Assembly (NCBI RefSeq): GCF_010731795.1
Contig: NZ_AP022591.1
Span: forward strand, 3,224,001-3,288,000
Length of the DNA: 64,000 nucleotides
Direction of reading: 5' to 3'
From: Mycolicibacterium celeriflavum
GTDB taxonomy: Bacteria > Actinomycetota > Actinomycetes > Mycobacteriales > Mycobacteriaceae
A program made the translations under genes and the position numbers. Positions 52,686 through 60,370 of the stretch are shown in pieces. Below the pieces are notes generated by a model, which saw only the letters and a list, made by a program, of their open reading frames with translations, made no database searches and was not told the origin of the DNA. Numbering within the stretch: the first letter of the stretch is position 1; every line of letters starts with the position of its first letter.

Positions 52686-53486
52686 GTGAGCTTCCCCATT
52701 CGCATCGGCGTGCAACTGCAGCCGCAACACTCCCCGAAGTACAGCCACATCCGCGACGCGGTCCGACGCTGTGAGGACATCGGTGTCGACGTCGCGTTCA
52801 ACTGGGACCACTTCTTCCCGCTCTACGGCGATCCCGACGGCGCGCACTACGAATGCTGGACGATGCTGGGCGCCTGGGCCGAGCAGACGTCGCGCATCGA
52901 GATCGGCGCGCTGGTGACATGTAACTCGTACCGCAATCCCGAGCTCCTCGCCGACATGGCGCGCACGGTCGACCACATCAGCGACGGGCGGCTGATCCTC
53001 GGCATCGGCTCAGGATGGAAGCAGAAGGACTACGACGAGTACGGCTACGAGTTCGGCACCGCGGGCAGCAGGCTCGACGACCTCGCCGCGGCGATGCCGC
53101 GCATCACGTCGCGGCTGGCCAAGCTGAATCCGCAGCCCACCCGCGACATCCCGGTCCTGATCGGCGGCGGAGGTGAGAAGAAGACGCTGCGACTGGTCGC
53201 CGAGTACGGAGACATCTGGCACAGCTTCTCCGACAGCGCCGAGTATCCGCGCAAGGCCGACGTTCTGGCCGGCCACTGCGCCGACGTCGGTCGCGACCCG
53301 GCGGCGATCGAACGGTCGGCCGGTGTGTCGGGAAAGAGTGTGGACGCGTTGCTCGCCGAGGCCGACGCGCTGGCCGACCTCGGCGTCACGATGCTGACCG
53401 TCGGCGTCAACGGACCCGACTACGAGTTGTCCGACGCCGAGGCGCTCTGCCGGTGGCGTGACCGTCGTCAAAACGAAGGCGGCTGA
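52686..53486 (+). CDS. LLM-class (F420-dependent) oxidoreductase (Rv0044c-like)
   Basis: Luciferase-like monooxygenase-fold protein, 266 aa. GTG 52686 is chosen because similarity to Rv0044c starts at SFPIRIGVQLQPQHSP. Motifs: AFNWDHFFPLYGDPDG, GALVTCNSYRNPELLADMAR, DGRLILGIGSGWKQKDY and VLIGGGGEKKTLRLVAEYGD. Mycobacterial members of this group commonly use coenzyme F420 rather than FMN. The substrate is unknown. The upstream in-frame extension to 52611 is not supported. Confidence 0.87.
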   Translation: MSFPIRIGVQLQPQHSPKYSHIRDAVRRCEDIGVDVAFNWDHFFPLYGDPDGAHYECWTMLGAWAEQTSRIEIGALVTCNSYRNPELLADMARTVDHISDGRLILGIGSGWKQKDYDEYGYEFGTAGSRLDDLAAAMPRITSRLAKLNPQPTRDIPVLIGGGGEKKTLRLVAEYGDIWHSFSDSAEYPRKADVLAGHCADVGRDPAAIERSAGVSGKSVDALLAEADALADLGVTMLTVGVNGPDYELSDAEALCRWRDRRQNEGG

Positions 53487-53565
53487 AGCGGCGTAACGGC
53501 CAACGGCACGACGGGCAGCGTGAGAGACTGTCGCCGCACCGCGCAGGCGAGGAGCGATCCCACCC

Positions 53566-54243
53566 ATGCCCAAGAAGTACGGGGTCAAGGAAAAAGACCT
53601 TGTGGTCGCGCATGTCGTCAACTTGGTCCTGACCGGCAAGCTCCGCTCCGGTGATCGGATCGACCGCAACGAGATCGCGCACGAACTCGGGCTGTCGCGC
53701 GTGCCGATCCAGGAAGCCGTCGTGCAGCTGGAACACGACGGCATCCTGTCCACCCGGTATCACCGCGGCGCATTCGTCGAACGTTTCGACGAGGACTTCA
53801 TCCGCGAACACCACGAGCTGCACGGCTTTTTGACCGGCATGGCCTCCGCCCGCGCCGCGGCAGAACCGGATCCACGCATCGTCGACCGACTGACCATGTT
53901 GACCGAACTGCTGCGCAGCACCCGCGAGTCCCGCGCCTTCCACGATGCGGCCTGGCAGTACCGCAGCGTGATCACCGACGCGTATGCCGGTCCGCGGTTG
54001 GCAGCGCTGATCAGGTCGGTGCAAGCCTTCATCCCGCGCCAGTTCTGGGTCGCGTACCTGAGCAACCACGACGAGATGCTGCCGTACTACGAGAACGAGA
54101 CCGCCGCGATCGGCCGCGGCGACGAGGCGGCCGCGCGCGGCGCGTGCGTCGACCGCACCGAGTTGATGGGTCGGATCATGCTCGCCGAACTGGTCCGCCG
54201 CGGGGTGTTGCGCGCGGCAGGTGCCTCACCGGTTGCGTTCTGA
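53566..54243 (+). CDS. GntR-family regulator with FCD-type domain (Rv0043c-like)
   Basis: Regulator of 225 aa. The winged helix contains [20 protein letters not shown] and [18 protein letters not shown]. The C-terminal helical domain includes [20 protein letters not shown] and the His-containing [10 protein letters not shown], consistent with an FCD metal and ligand pocket. It corresponds by position to Rv0043c. In this genome a polar amino-acid ABC transporter directly follows, absent at that place in M. tuberculosis, and may be its target. Confidence 0.87.
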   Translation: MPKKYGVKEKDLVVAHVVNLVLTGKLRSGDRIDRNEIAHELGLSRVPIQEAVVQLEHDGILSTRYHRGAFVERFDEDFIREHHELHGFLTGMASARAAAEPDPRIVDRLTMLTELLRSTRESRAFHDAAWQYRSVITDAYAGPRLAALIRSVQAFIPRQFWVAYLSNHDEMLPYYENETAAIGRGDEAAARGACVDRTELMGRIMLAELVRRGVLRAAGASPVAF

Positions 54244-54291
54244 TCGAGCCCAACACGGTGCGGGCGCGCTGCTGACGGATACGTTGCTGAG

Positions 54292-56073
54292 GTGACCCCG
54301 TTCGTGCGGCTCTGCAGGACTTCAGTGGTGGCGCTGACCGCGGTGTTGGTGACCGGTGTCGGCCTGGCCGGGCCGGCACACGCCGACGTCGACCAGTGCG
54401 CACCGCCCGGCATCGAGAGCGCCAGCGCGCTGCCGACCAACCTCGCCGCGGCGGCGACGGGCCCCGACGAGGACCGGCACACCACCGCCGGCGTCGAACC
54501 GCTGTCGGCGGTGAATGTCGGCGCATTGGGCCTGAGCCAGCCGGGCACGCTGACCGTCGGCACACTGTCGGATGCGCCGCCGAGCATCTGCATCAACTCG
54601 GCCGGTCAGTTCACCGGCTTCGACAACGAAGTGCTGCGCGCGGTCGCTGACAAACTGGGCCTGCAGATCACCTTCGTCGGCACCGAGTTCTCGGGGCTGC
54701 TGGCACAGGTCGCGGCGCACCGCTTCGACGTGGGGTCGTCGTCGATCACCACCACCGAGGCGCGGCGGCGCACGGTCGGATTCACGAATGGCTATGACTT
54801 CGGCTACTTTTCGCTCGTCGTGCCGACCGGGTCGCCGATCACCGGATTCGGCGAACTGGCGGAGGGCCAGCGCATCGGCGTGGTGCAGGGCACGGTGCAG
54901 GAGTCCTACGTCATCGAGACGCTGCACCTGCAGCCGGTCATATACCCGGACTACAACACCGTCTACGCCAGCCTGAAGACACGGCAGATCGACGCGTGGG
55001 TGGCGCCGTCGCAGCAGGCGTCGGGCACCGTGCAGCCCGGCGACCCGGCGCAGATCATCGAGAACACGTTCAGCTTGGACAATTTCGTCGCGTGGGCGGT
55101 GGCCAAGGAGAACCAGCCCCTCATCGACGCGTTGAACTCCGGTCTGGACGCGGTGATCGCCGACGGCACCTGGGCGCGGCTGTACTCCGACTGGGTGCCG
55201 CGTGCACTGCCGCCCGGCTGGAAGCCCGGCTCGAAGGCGGCACCCACGCCTCAGTTGCCGGACTTCAACGCGATCGCCGCCGAGAACCAAAGTGTGCCCG
55301 CGGCGCCGGCAGCGCCGAAATCGACTCTGGCGCAGTTGAAGGATGCGTTCCTGGACTGGGACCTCTACCGGCAGGCGATTCCGAATCTGGTCAAGACCGG
55401 CCTGCCGAACACGCTGATCCTGACCGTCAGCGCCGCGGCGATCGGCTTGGTGCTGGGGATGATCCTCGCGGTCGCGGGCATCTCGCGGCACCGCTGGCTG
55501 CGCTGGCCGGCCCGGGTGTACACCGACATCTTCCGCGGCCTGCCCGAGGTGGTGATCATTCTGCTGATCGGCCTGGGTCTGGGTCCGGTCGTGGGTGGGC
55601 TGACGGGCAACAACCCCTATCCGCTGGGCATCGCCGCATTGGGTTTGATGGCCGCGGCGTATGTCGGAGAGATCTTCCGGTCCGGCATCCAGAGCGTCGA
55701 ACCGGGTCAGTTGGAAGCCTCACGCGCGCTGGGCTTTTCGTATACCACGTCGATGCGGTTGGTAGTGGTTCCGCAGGGCGTACGGCGGGTGCTCCCCGCG
55801 CTGATGAACCAGTTCATCTCGCTGCTCAAGGCGTCGTCGCTGGTGTACTTCCTTGGCCTGGTGGCCGATCAGCGGGAGCTGTTCCAGGTGGGCCGCGACC
55901 TCAACGCCCAGACCGGCAACCTGTCCCCGCTGGTGGCCGCGGGATTCTTCTACCTGATGCTGACCGTGCCGCTGACGCATCTGGTCAACTACATCGACAA
56001 CCGGTTGCGGCGCGGCCGTCGGCCGACCGAGGAGGATCCGCTGGAGTTGTCCACGTCCCAGGAGATGATCTGA
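54292..56073 (+). CDS. Fused substrate-binding/permease subunit of a polar amino-acid ABC transporter
   Basis: Single 593-aa protein joining two parts that are usually separate. Residues 1-30 are a signal or anchor segment; about 70-300 form a family-3 solute-binding domain (GFDNEVLRAVADKLGLQITF, SSSITTTEARRRTVGFTN). A linker follows, then about 360-580 form a permease domain with several helices and the EAA-type loop LEASRALGFSYTTSMRLVVV. Such SBP-permease fusions occur for glutamine/polar amino-acid importers in Gram-positives. The ATPase gene begins in its stop codon. The substrate is unknown. Confidence 0.88.
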   Translation: MTPFVRLCRTSVVALTAVLVTGVGLAGPAHADVDQCAPPGIESASALPTNLAAAATGPDEDRHTTAGVEPLSAVNVGALGLSQPGTLTVGTLSDAPPSICINSAGQFTGFDNEVLRAVADKLGLQITFVGTEFSGLLAQVAAHRFDVGSSSITTTEARRRTVGFTNGYDFGYFSLVVPTGSPITGFGELAEGQRIGVVQGTVQESYVIETLHLQPVIYPDYNTVYASLKTRQIDAWVAPSQQASGTVQPGDPAQIIENTFSLDNFVAWAVAKENQPLIDALNSGLDAVIADGTWARLYSDWVPRALPPGWKPGSKAAPTPQLPDFNAIAAENQSVPAAPAAPKSTLAQLKDAFLDWDLYRQAIPNLVKTGLPNTLILTVSAAAIGLVLGMILAVAGISRHRWLRWPARVYTDIFRGLPEVVIILLIGLGLGPVVGGLTGNNPYPLGIAALGLMAAAYVGEIFRSGIQSVEPGQLEASRALGFSYTTSMRLVVVPQGVRRVLPALMNQFISLLKASSLVYFLGLVADQRELFQVGRDLNAQTGNLSPLVAAGFFYLMLTVPLTHLVNYIDNRLRRGRRPTEEDPLELSTSQEMI

Positions 56074-56807
56074 TGGCCTTCGATCCGGTGTCGTTGAACG
56101 CCAGGGATATTCATCTCTCGTTCGGCCCCAACCCGGTGCTGCGCGGCGTCGACATCGACGTGCCCGCGGGCAGCACCACGGCGGTGATCGGGCCGTCGGG
56201 GTCGGGCAAGTCCACGTTGTTGCGGACGCTGAACCGGCTGTATGAGCCCGACCGCGGCGACATCCTGCTCGATGGTCGCTCGGTGCTCGCCGACAACCCC
56301 GACCAGTTGCGTCAGCGCATCGGGATGGTGTTCCAGAACTTCAACCTCTTTCCGCATCGCAGTGTGCTGGACAACGTGACGCTGGCGCCGCGCAAGCTCA
56401 AACGGCTCAGCGCCGACGAGGCCCGCGAGCTGGGGATGGCGCACCTGGACCGGGTCGGGCTGCGCAACAAGGCCGAGGTGCGGCCGACGACGCTGTCGGG
56501 CGGGCAGCAGCAGCGGGTGGCGATAGCAAGGGCGTTGGCGATGGCGCCGCAGGTGATGTTCTTCGACGAGGCCACCTCGGCGCTCGATCCCGAGCTCGTG
56601 AAAGGCATCCTCGCGCTGATCGCCGACCTCGGCGCAGACGGCATGACGATGGTGGTGGTCACCCACGAGATGGGCTTCGCGCGGTCGACGTCGGACGCCG
56701 TCGTCTTCATGGACCACGGCAAGGTGGTGGAGGCCGGGCCGCCGGAGCAGGTCTTCGACGCCGCCGAAACTGACCGGCTGCAGCGGTTCCTCTCCCAAGT
56801 GCTCTGA
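56073..56807 (+). CDS. ABC transporter ATP-binding protein (polar amino acids)
   Basis: ATPase of 244 aa, ATG 56073 overlapping the permease stop by one base. Walker A VIGPSGSGKSTLLRTLNRL, Q-loop GMVFQNFNLFPHRSVLDNV, signature TLSGGQQQRVAIARALAM, Walker B QVMFFDEATSALDPELV, and switch His in VVVTHEMGFAR. These are the GlnQ/HisP-type motifs. It energises the fused permease upstream; the two form a complete importer. Confidence 0.93.
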   Translation: MAFDPVSLNARDIHLSFGPNPVLRGVDIDVPAGSTTAVIGPSGSGKSTLLRTLNRLYEPDRGDILLDGRSVLADNPDQLRQRIGMVFQNFNLFPHRSVLDNVTLAPRKLKRLSADEARELGMAHLDRVGLRNKAEVRPTTLSGGQQQRVAIARALAMAPQVMFFDEATSALDPELVKGILALIADLGADGMTMVVVTHEMGFARSTSDAVVFMDHGKVVEAGPPEQVFDAAETDRLQRFLSQVL

Positions 56808-56863
56808 ACTTACGTGCCCGTCACGCATCGTGGCAGCGTCGGACAGGTTAGACTGCCGAAATT

Positions 56864-57310
56864 ATGGCGGAAGTCGTAGAACCGCAGGTCGCGGAGCTGT
56901 CGGGAGAGCTGCAGCGGGTGCTGTCACGAGTTTTCTCCGTGCTGCGTCGCAGTGACACTCGCCGTAACGACGCCCAAGACCTGACGCTGGCCCAGCTGTC
57001 GATCCTGTTGACGCTGCTCGAACAGGGGCCGATGCGGATGACCGACCTGGCCACCCACGAGCGCGTGCGCACCCCGACGACGACCGTCGCGATCCGTCGG
57101 CTGGAGAAGTTGGGCCTGGTCAAACGCTCCCGCGACCCGTCTGACCTGCGAGCGGTGCTGGTCGACATCACGCCGGAAGGCCGCGCGCAACACCAGGAGG
57201 CGCTCGAAGTTCGGCGCGCTTATCTGGCCAACCTGCTGGCCAAGCTGAGCCCGGAAGACCTCGAGACCCTGACCAAGGCGATCGCCCCGCTCGAGCGGCT
57301 GGCCGAGTAG
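56864..57310 (+). CDS. MarR-family regulator (Rv0042c-like)
   Basis: Regulator of 148 aa. The winged helix contains LTLAQLSILLTLLEQGPMRM, TDLATHERVRTPTTTVAIRR and LEKLGLVKRSRDPSDLRAV. It sits 56 bases after the ABC ATPase, on the same strand, and is convergent with the glucosylglycerate hydrolase gene (four bases between stops). It corresponds by position to Rv0042c. Target and ligand unknown. Confidence 0.88.
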   Translation: MAEVVEPQVAELSGELQRVLSRVFSVLRRSDTRRNDAQDLTLAQLSILLTLLEQGPMRMTDLATHERVRTPTTTVAIRRLEKLGLVKRSRDPSDLRAVLVDITPEGRAQHQEALEVRRAYLANLLAKLSPEDLETLTKAIAPLERLAE

Positions 57311-57314
57311 CCGC

Positions 57315-58655
57315 TCAGCCCAGCCAGTCCAGCACCGCGGCCGCGGTCCACGACTGCTGCATGCTGCCCAGCGGCTCGCCGGTGAACGGTTCGTAGTACT
57401 CGGCGAACGCCCCGTCGCTGGCTTGGCGCAGACCTTCCTGGCGCAGGAGTCGGGCGCGCTCGGCCCAGCCGCGGCGTGCGAAGCACCAGGAGAACAGCCA
57501 CGTCATCACCGGCCAGACCGGGCCGCGCCAGTACTCCCGCGGGCGGAAGTCGCGCGACACCGGCGACGTGGACGGGATGCCGGCGTACCTCAGGTCGGGA
57601 TGACCGCAGAACCGCGGCCCCTCCAGCAGCTTCACCAGCGTCCGTTCCTTGTCGTGCGGCAAGCCGCCGCACAGCAGCGGAGCGAACTGCGCGACCGTCT
57701 CCGTGGCGACCCACTCGTCAGCGCGGACGTCGTAATCCCTTGCCGCGCCAGTTCGTTCGTCGGTCGCGTCGATGACACCGCGGCGGAATCGCTCGGCCCA
57801 GCCGTAGAGCTCGCGGACGTCGGAGTCGGGACGGCCGTAGTCCTCGCCGATCTCGGCGAGCACATCGCATGCGACCGAGAAGATCGCCGAGACGAACACG
57901 TCCTCGACCGCGAAGCTCATCACCTTCGGCAGCAACTCGTCGTCGTAGCGGGCCGACTTCATCTCCTCGAGCAGCCACAGGTAACGGTCGTACTCCAGGT
58001 CGGTCGGGCGCTGGGTGGCGTCGGTGACGATCGTGTTGTCTTCGCGCTGGTACTCCGGCACGCTGCCCGGAATCACGTTGGCGTAGGCGCTGTCCCAGCG
58101 CGGTGAGTTGTCCATACCGGACTCCCAGCCGTGGTACAGCGTGACCCGGCCATGCATCTGGGGGTCGCGCGCGTCGGCGAGCCAGCGGTGCCAGTTCACC
58201 AGGTCGTCCCATCGGCGATCGAGGAACGCCTCGGCGACCGCGCGGGCGGATCGGCCGCGGGTCCTGGCGTGATCGAAGATGCGCTGGACCGCGATCGCGT
58301 GCACCGGCGGCTGAGTGATGCCGGAGGTGTGCCGGTTGCGGGGCGCGTGCACGGCGAGCGCCGAGGTGGCCCAGCGCGCCGGCCCCGGGAAGTAGCCGTC
58401 GACGCCGTTGGCGAACACGATGTGCGGGATCATCCCGTTGGTCCACTGCGCTGAGAGCAGGGTGTCGAGTTCGACGACGGCGCGCTCGACGCTCAACGGG
58501 GCCAGTCCGATCGCCACGAACGCCGCGTCCCAGCTCCACATATGCGGGTACAACAGCGGTGCGGCGGTGGTCATGATGCCCAGGTCGTTACCCCGCAGCA
58601 GGTATGCGGCGCGGGCTGCGAGTTGGGTCGGGGCAAAGCTGTGGTCGGGGGGCAT
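57315..58655 (-). CDS. ggH: Glucosylglycerate hydrolase
   Basis: GH63-type (alpha/alpha)6 enzyme, 446 aa, hydrolysing glucosylglycerate to glucose and glycerate. The sequence is very close to what I recall of the characterised M. hassiacum enzyme, including LLYPHMWSWDAAFVAIGLAP, YHGWESGMDNSPRWDSAYAN and FAEYYEPFTGEPLGSMQQSW. With ATG 58655 as start, the catalytic residues reported there, Asp182 and Glu419, fall at the same numbers, which supports that start over ATG 58664. The hydrolase is associated with rapidly growing mycobacteria, which mobilise glucosylglycerate after nitrogen starvation. Confidence 0.88.
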   Translation of the reverse strand: MPPDHSFAPTQLAARAAYLLRGNDLGIMTTAAPLLYPHMWSWDAAFVAIGLAPLSVERAVVELDTLLSAQWTNGMIPHIVFANGVDGYFPGPARWATSALAVHAPRNRHTSGITQPPVHAIAVQRIFDHARTRGRSARAVAEAFLDRRWDDLVNWHRWLADARDPQMHGRVTLYHGWESGMDNSPRWDSAYANVIPGSVPEYQREDNTIVTDATQRPTDLEYDRYLWLLEEMKSARYDDELLPKVMSFAVEDVFVSAIFSVACDVLAEIGEDYGRPDSDVRELYGWAERFRRGVIDATDERTGAARDYDVRADEWVATETVAQFAPLLCGGLPHDKERTLVKLLEGPRFCGHPDLRYAGIPSTSPVSRDFRPREYWRGPVWPVMTWLFSWCFARRGWAERARLLRQEGLRQASDGAFAEYYEPFTGEPLGSMQQSWTAAAVLDWLG

Positions 58656-58708
58656 CGGTTCCATGATGCGACGTCTGGCCGCGAAGCGCAGGTCGGTAGG
58701 GTTTCGAC

Positions 58709-59377
58709 ATGCCGACCGCGATGATCACGGGCGCCTCGCGAGGGCTCGGCGCGGCGATCGCGACGGCGCTCGCCGATAGCCACACACTGTTTCTGGCGGG
58801 ACGGCCGTCGGCGGCGCTCGATGCGGTGGCCGGGCAGTTCGGGGCGACGACGTGGCCGATCGATCTGGCAGACGTTTCCGGTATCGAGGCCGTGGTGGAG
58901 CCGATCGTCGGGCTGGATGTGTTGGTGCACAACGCCGGGGCGGCGTTTCCGGCTCGGGTGGCCGAGTCGACCGTCGACGAGTGGCGCGCCACCATGGAGG
59001 TCAATGTCATTGGCGCCGTTGCGCTTACACTCGCGCTGCTGCCGGCGCTGCGTGCCGCCCACGGGCATGTGGTGTTCGTGAACTCCGGGGCGGGCATCAA
59101 CGCGTCGCCGGGTTTGGCGTCGTATTCGGCGAGCAAGGCCGCGTTGCGGTCGTTCGCGGACTCGCTGCGCAACGACGAGCCCTCGCTGCGGGTGACGTCG
59201 GTGCATCCCGGTCGGATCGCCACGGAGATGCAGGAGGGTCTGGTCGCGTACGAGGGCGGCTCCTATGACCCGTCGCGGTTTCTGAGCCCGCAGAGTGTGG
59301 CGCGTGTCGTCGCCGATGCGGTGCACTCACCGCCGGACGCGCACGTGCACGAGGTCATCGTCCGCCCCCGTAAGTAG
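58709..59377 (+). CDS. Short-chain dehydrogenase/reductase
   Basis: Small classical SDR, 222 aa. Cofactor motif AMITGASRGLGAAIATAL, structural motif LDVLVHNAGAAFP, catalytic Ser in VFVNSGAG and YSASK. It is divergent from the glucosylglycerate hydrolase with 53 bases between the starts. Its stop codon abuts the first copy of a palindromic repeat. The substrate is unknown. Confidence 0.88.
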   Translation: MPTAMITGASRGLGAAIATALADSHTLFLAGRPSAALDAVAGQFGATTWPIDLADVSGIEAVVEPIVGLDVLVHNAGAAFPARVAESTVDEWRATMEVNVIGAVALTLALLPALRAAHGHVVFVNSGAGINASPGLASYSASKAALRSFADSLRNDEPSLRVTSVHPGRIATEMQEGLVAYEGGSYDPSRFLSPQSVARVVADAVHSPPDAHVHEVIVRPRK

Positions 59378-59436
59378 TGATTTGGGTGTCGTTGGTCGCG
59401 GTTGGCGCTACCGGCTACACCGAAATCGCTGACCGG
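59377..59436. repeat. Palindromic repeat copy 1, also a bidirectional terminator
   Basis: Contains GATTTGGGTGT (59379-59389) and ACACCGAAATC (59417-59427), an 11-base inverted repeat with one mismatch. The same element recurs at 60315-60370 in direct orientation; the flanks GTGATTT, GGTGTCG and TACACCGAAATC are shared, and about 80 percent of aligned bases are identical by eye. This copy covers the stops of the convergent SDR and DUF559 genes, so it can serve as a terminator for both. Confidence 0.7.
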
Positions 59437-60272
59437 ATGACCGCGATCACGCGTTCGGGGTACACCGTCAAGTCGAGCCAGGTGAATCGCAACACCTGCC
59501 AGCCCAGCAACGTGATGTTGTTCTGTCGCACCCGGTCCTGATGAAACTCGTCAGAGCCGACGTGGAAAGCGAGGCCGTCGGTTTCGATGGCGACCTTGGG
59601 CCCGGGAAATCCGACATCGACTTTGTACCCGCCGACGCGATAGTTCGCCTTCCAACCCGTGATGCCGGCTTCCCGCAACAGCTTGATGAGCAGCCGTTCG
59701 GCCGCCGATTGTGCGCCGTCCGACGTCGCTTGTAAGAGGATTCGCGCTGCCGGTGAGCCGTAGCGGCCCTTGTTTCGGAGCTGGGCCCGCCACAACTCCC
59801 GCAGCTCGATGTCCTGTTGAAGAGCCCGATCCATGATCTTGACGCCGTCGCGCGTCCGAACTGCCGCCTCGATGACCGTCAGAGGGAATGCGGTGACTCG
59901 AAGGCCGACACGCTCGACGACGTCTTCGGGTGGCAGGTCTCGTCGGCGTAGCCGCGCGCCCTCACGGGTCCGGCCGCTGCCGTTGCGAGGCATCGTGACC
60001 TCGACAGTGTCTGGTGCGAACCTAGTGAGACCGTGCCACCAGGCGGCTGCCAATCCACTCCCGACGGCGTGCTCGCCGAAGCTCCATACGGCGACGCGCA
60101 TGCGTGCGGCATCGGTGAACGGTCTGTCATCGACGAAGTAGACGCCGCGGGCACATTGTCGCCAAGCGCCCGATCGCACGCGTCTATTGACCGCATGCTT
60201 GCTCATTCCCAACTCGCGCGCATGTTCAAGGGTCAGCACGCCATCGTGCCGACGGAGATAGTCACCTAGCAC
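59415..60272 (-). CDS. AbiEi-like N-terminal domain fused to DUF559 endonuclease-like domain
   Basis: Protein of 285 aa, GTG start. The N-terminal part LRRHDGVLTLEHARELGMSK and VNRRVRSGAWRQCARGVY is the winged-helix seen in AbiEi-type antitoxins. The C-terminal DUF559 module contains ITGWKANYRVGGYKVDVGFP, GPKVAIETDGLAFHVGSDEF and LLGWQVLRFTWLDL, a Vsr-like PD-(D/E)xK fold with Asp, Glu and Asp candidates. The family is multi-copy in mycobacteria; its role is unknown. The gene is bracketed by two copies of one palindromic repeat, which suggests it moved in as a unit. Confidence 0.8.
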   Translation of the reverse strand: MLGDYLRRHDGVLTLEHARELGMSKHAVNRRVRSGAWRQCARGVYFVDDRPFTDAARMRVAVWSFGEHAVGSGLAAAWWHGLTRFAPDTVEVTMPRNGSGRTREGARLRRRDLPPEDVVERVGLRVTAFPLTVIEAAVRTRDGVKIMDRALQQDIELRELWRAQLRNKGRYGSPAARILLQATSDGAQSAAERLLIKLLREAGITGWKANYRVGGYKVDVGFPGPKVAIETDGLAFHVGSDEFHQDRVRQNNITLLGWQVLRFTWLDLTVYPERVIAVIRSAISV

Positions 60273-60312
60273 CTAATGATGGACGCGACGAGCCGTCGAT
60301 CGGTTCCATCGT

Positions 60313-60370
60313 CGGTGATTTCGGTGTCGACAGTCGCGATCAGCGCGACCAACTACACCGAAATCACCGG
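60313..60370. terminator. Palindromic repeat copy 2, leuS terminator
   Basis: CGGTGATTTCGGTGT (60313-60327) pairs perfectly with ACACCGAAATCACCG (60355-60369), 15 pairs. The loop holds an inner stem GTCGCG/CGCGAC (60333-60338 with 60344-60349). It begins two bases after the leuS stop on the minus strand. It is homologous to the repeat at 59377-59436, so the same sequence is both a repeat and a terminator. Confidence 0.8.
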
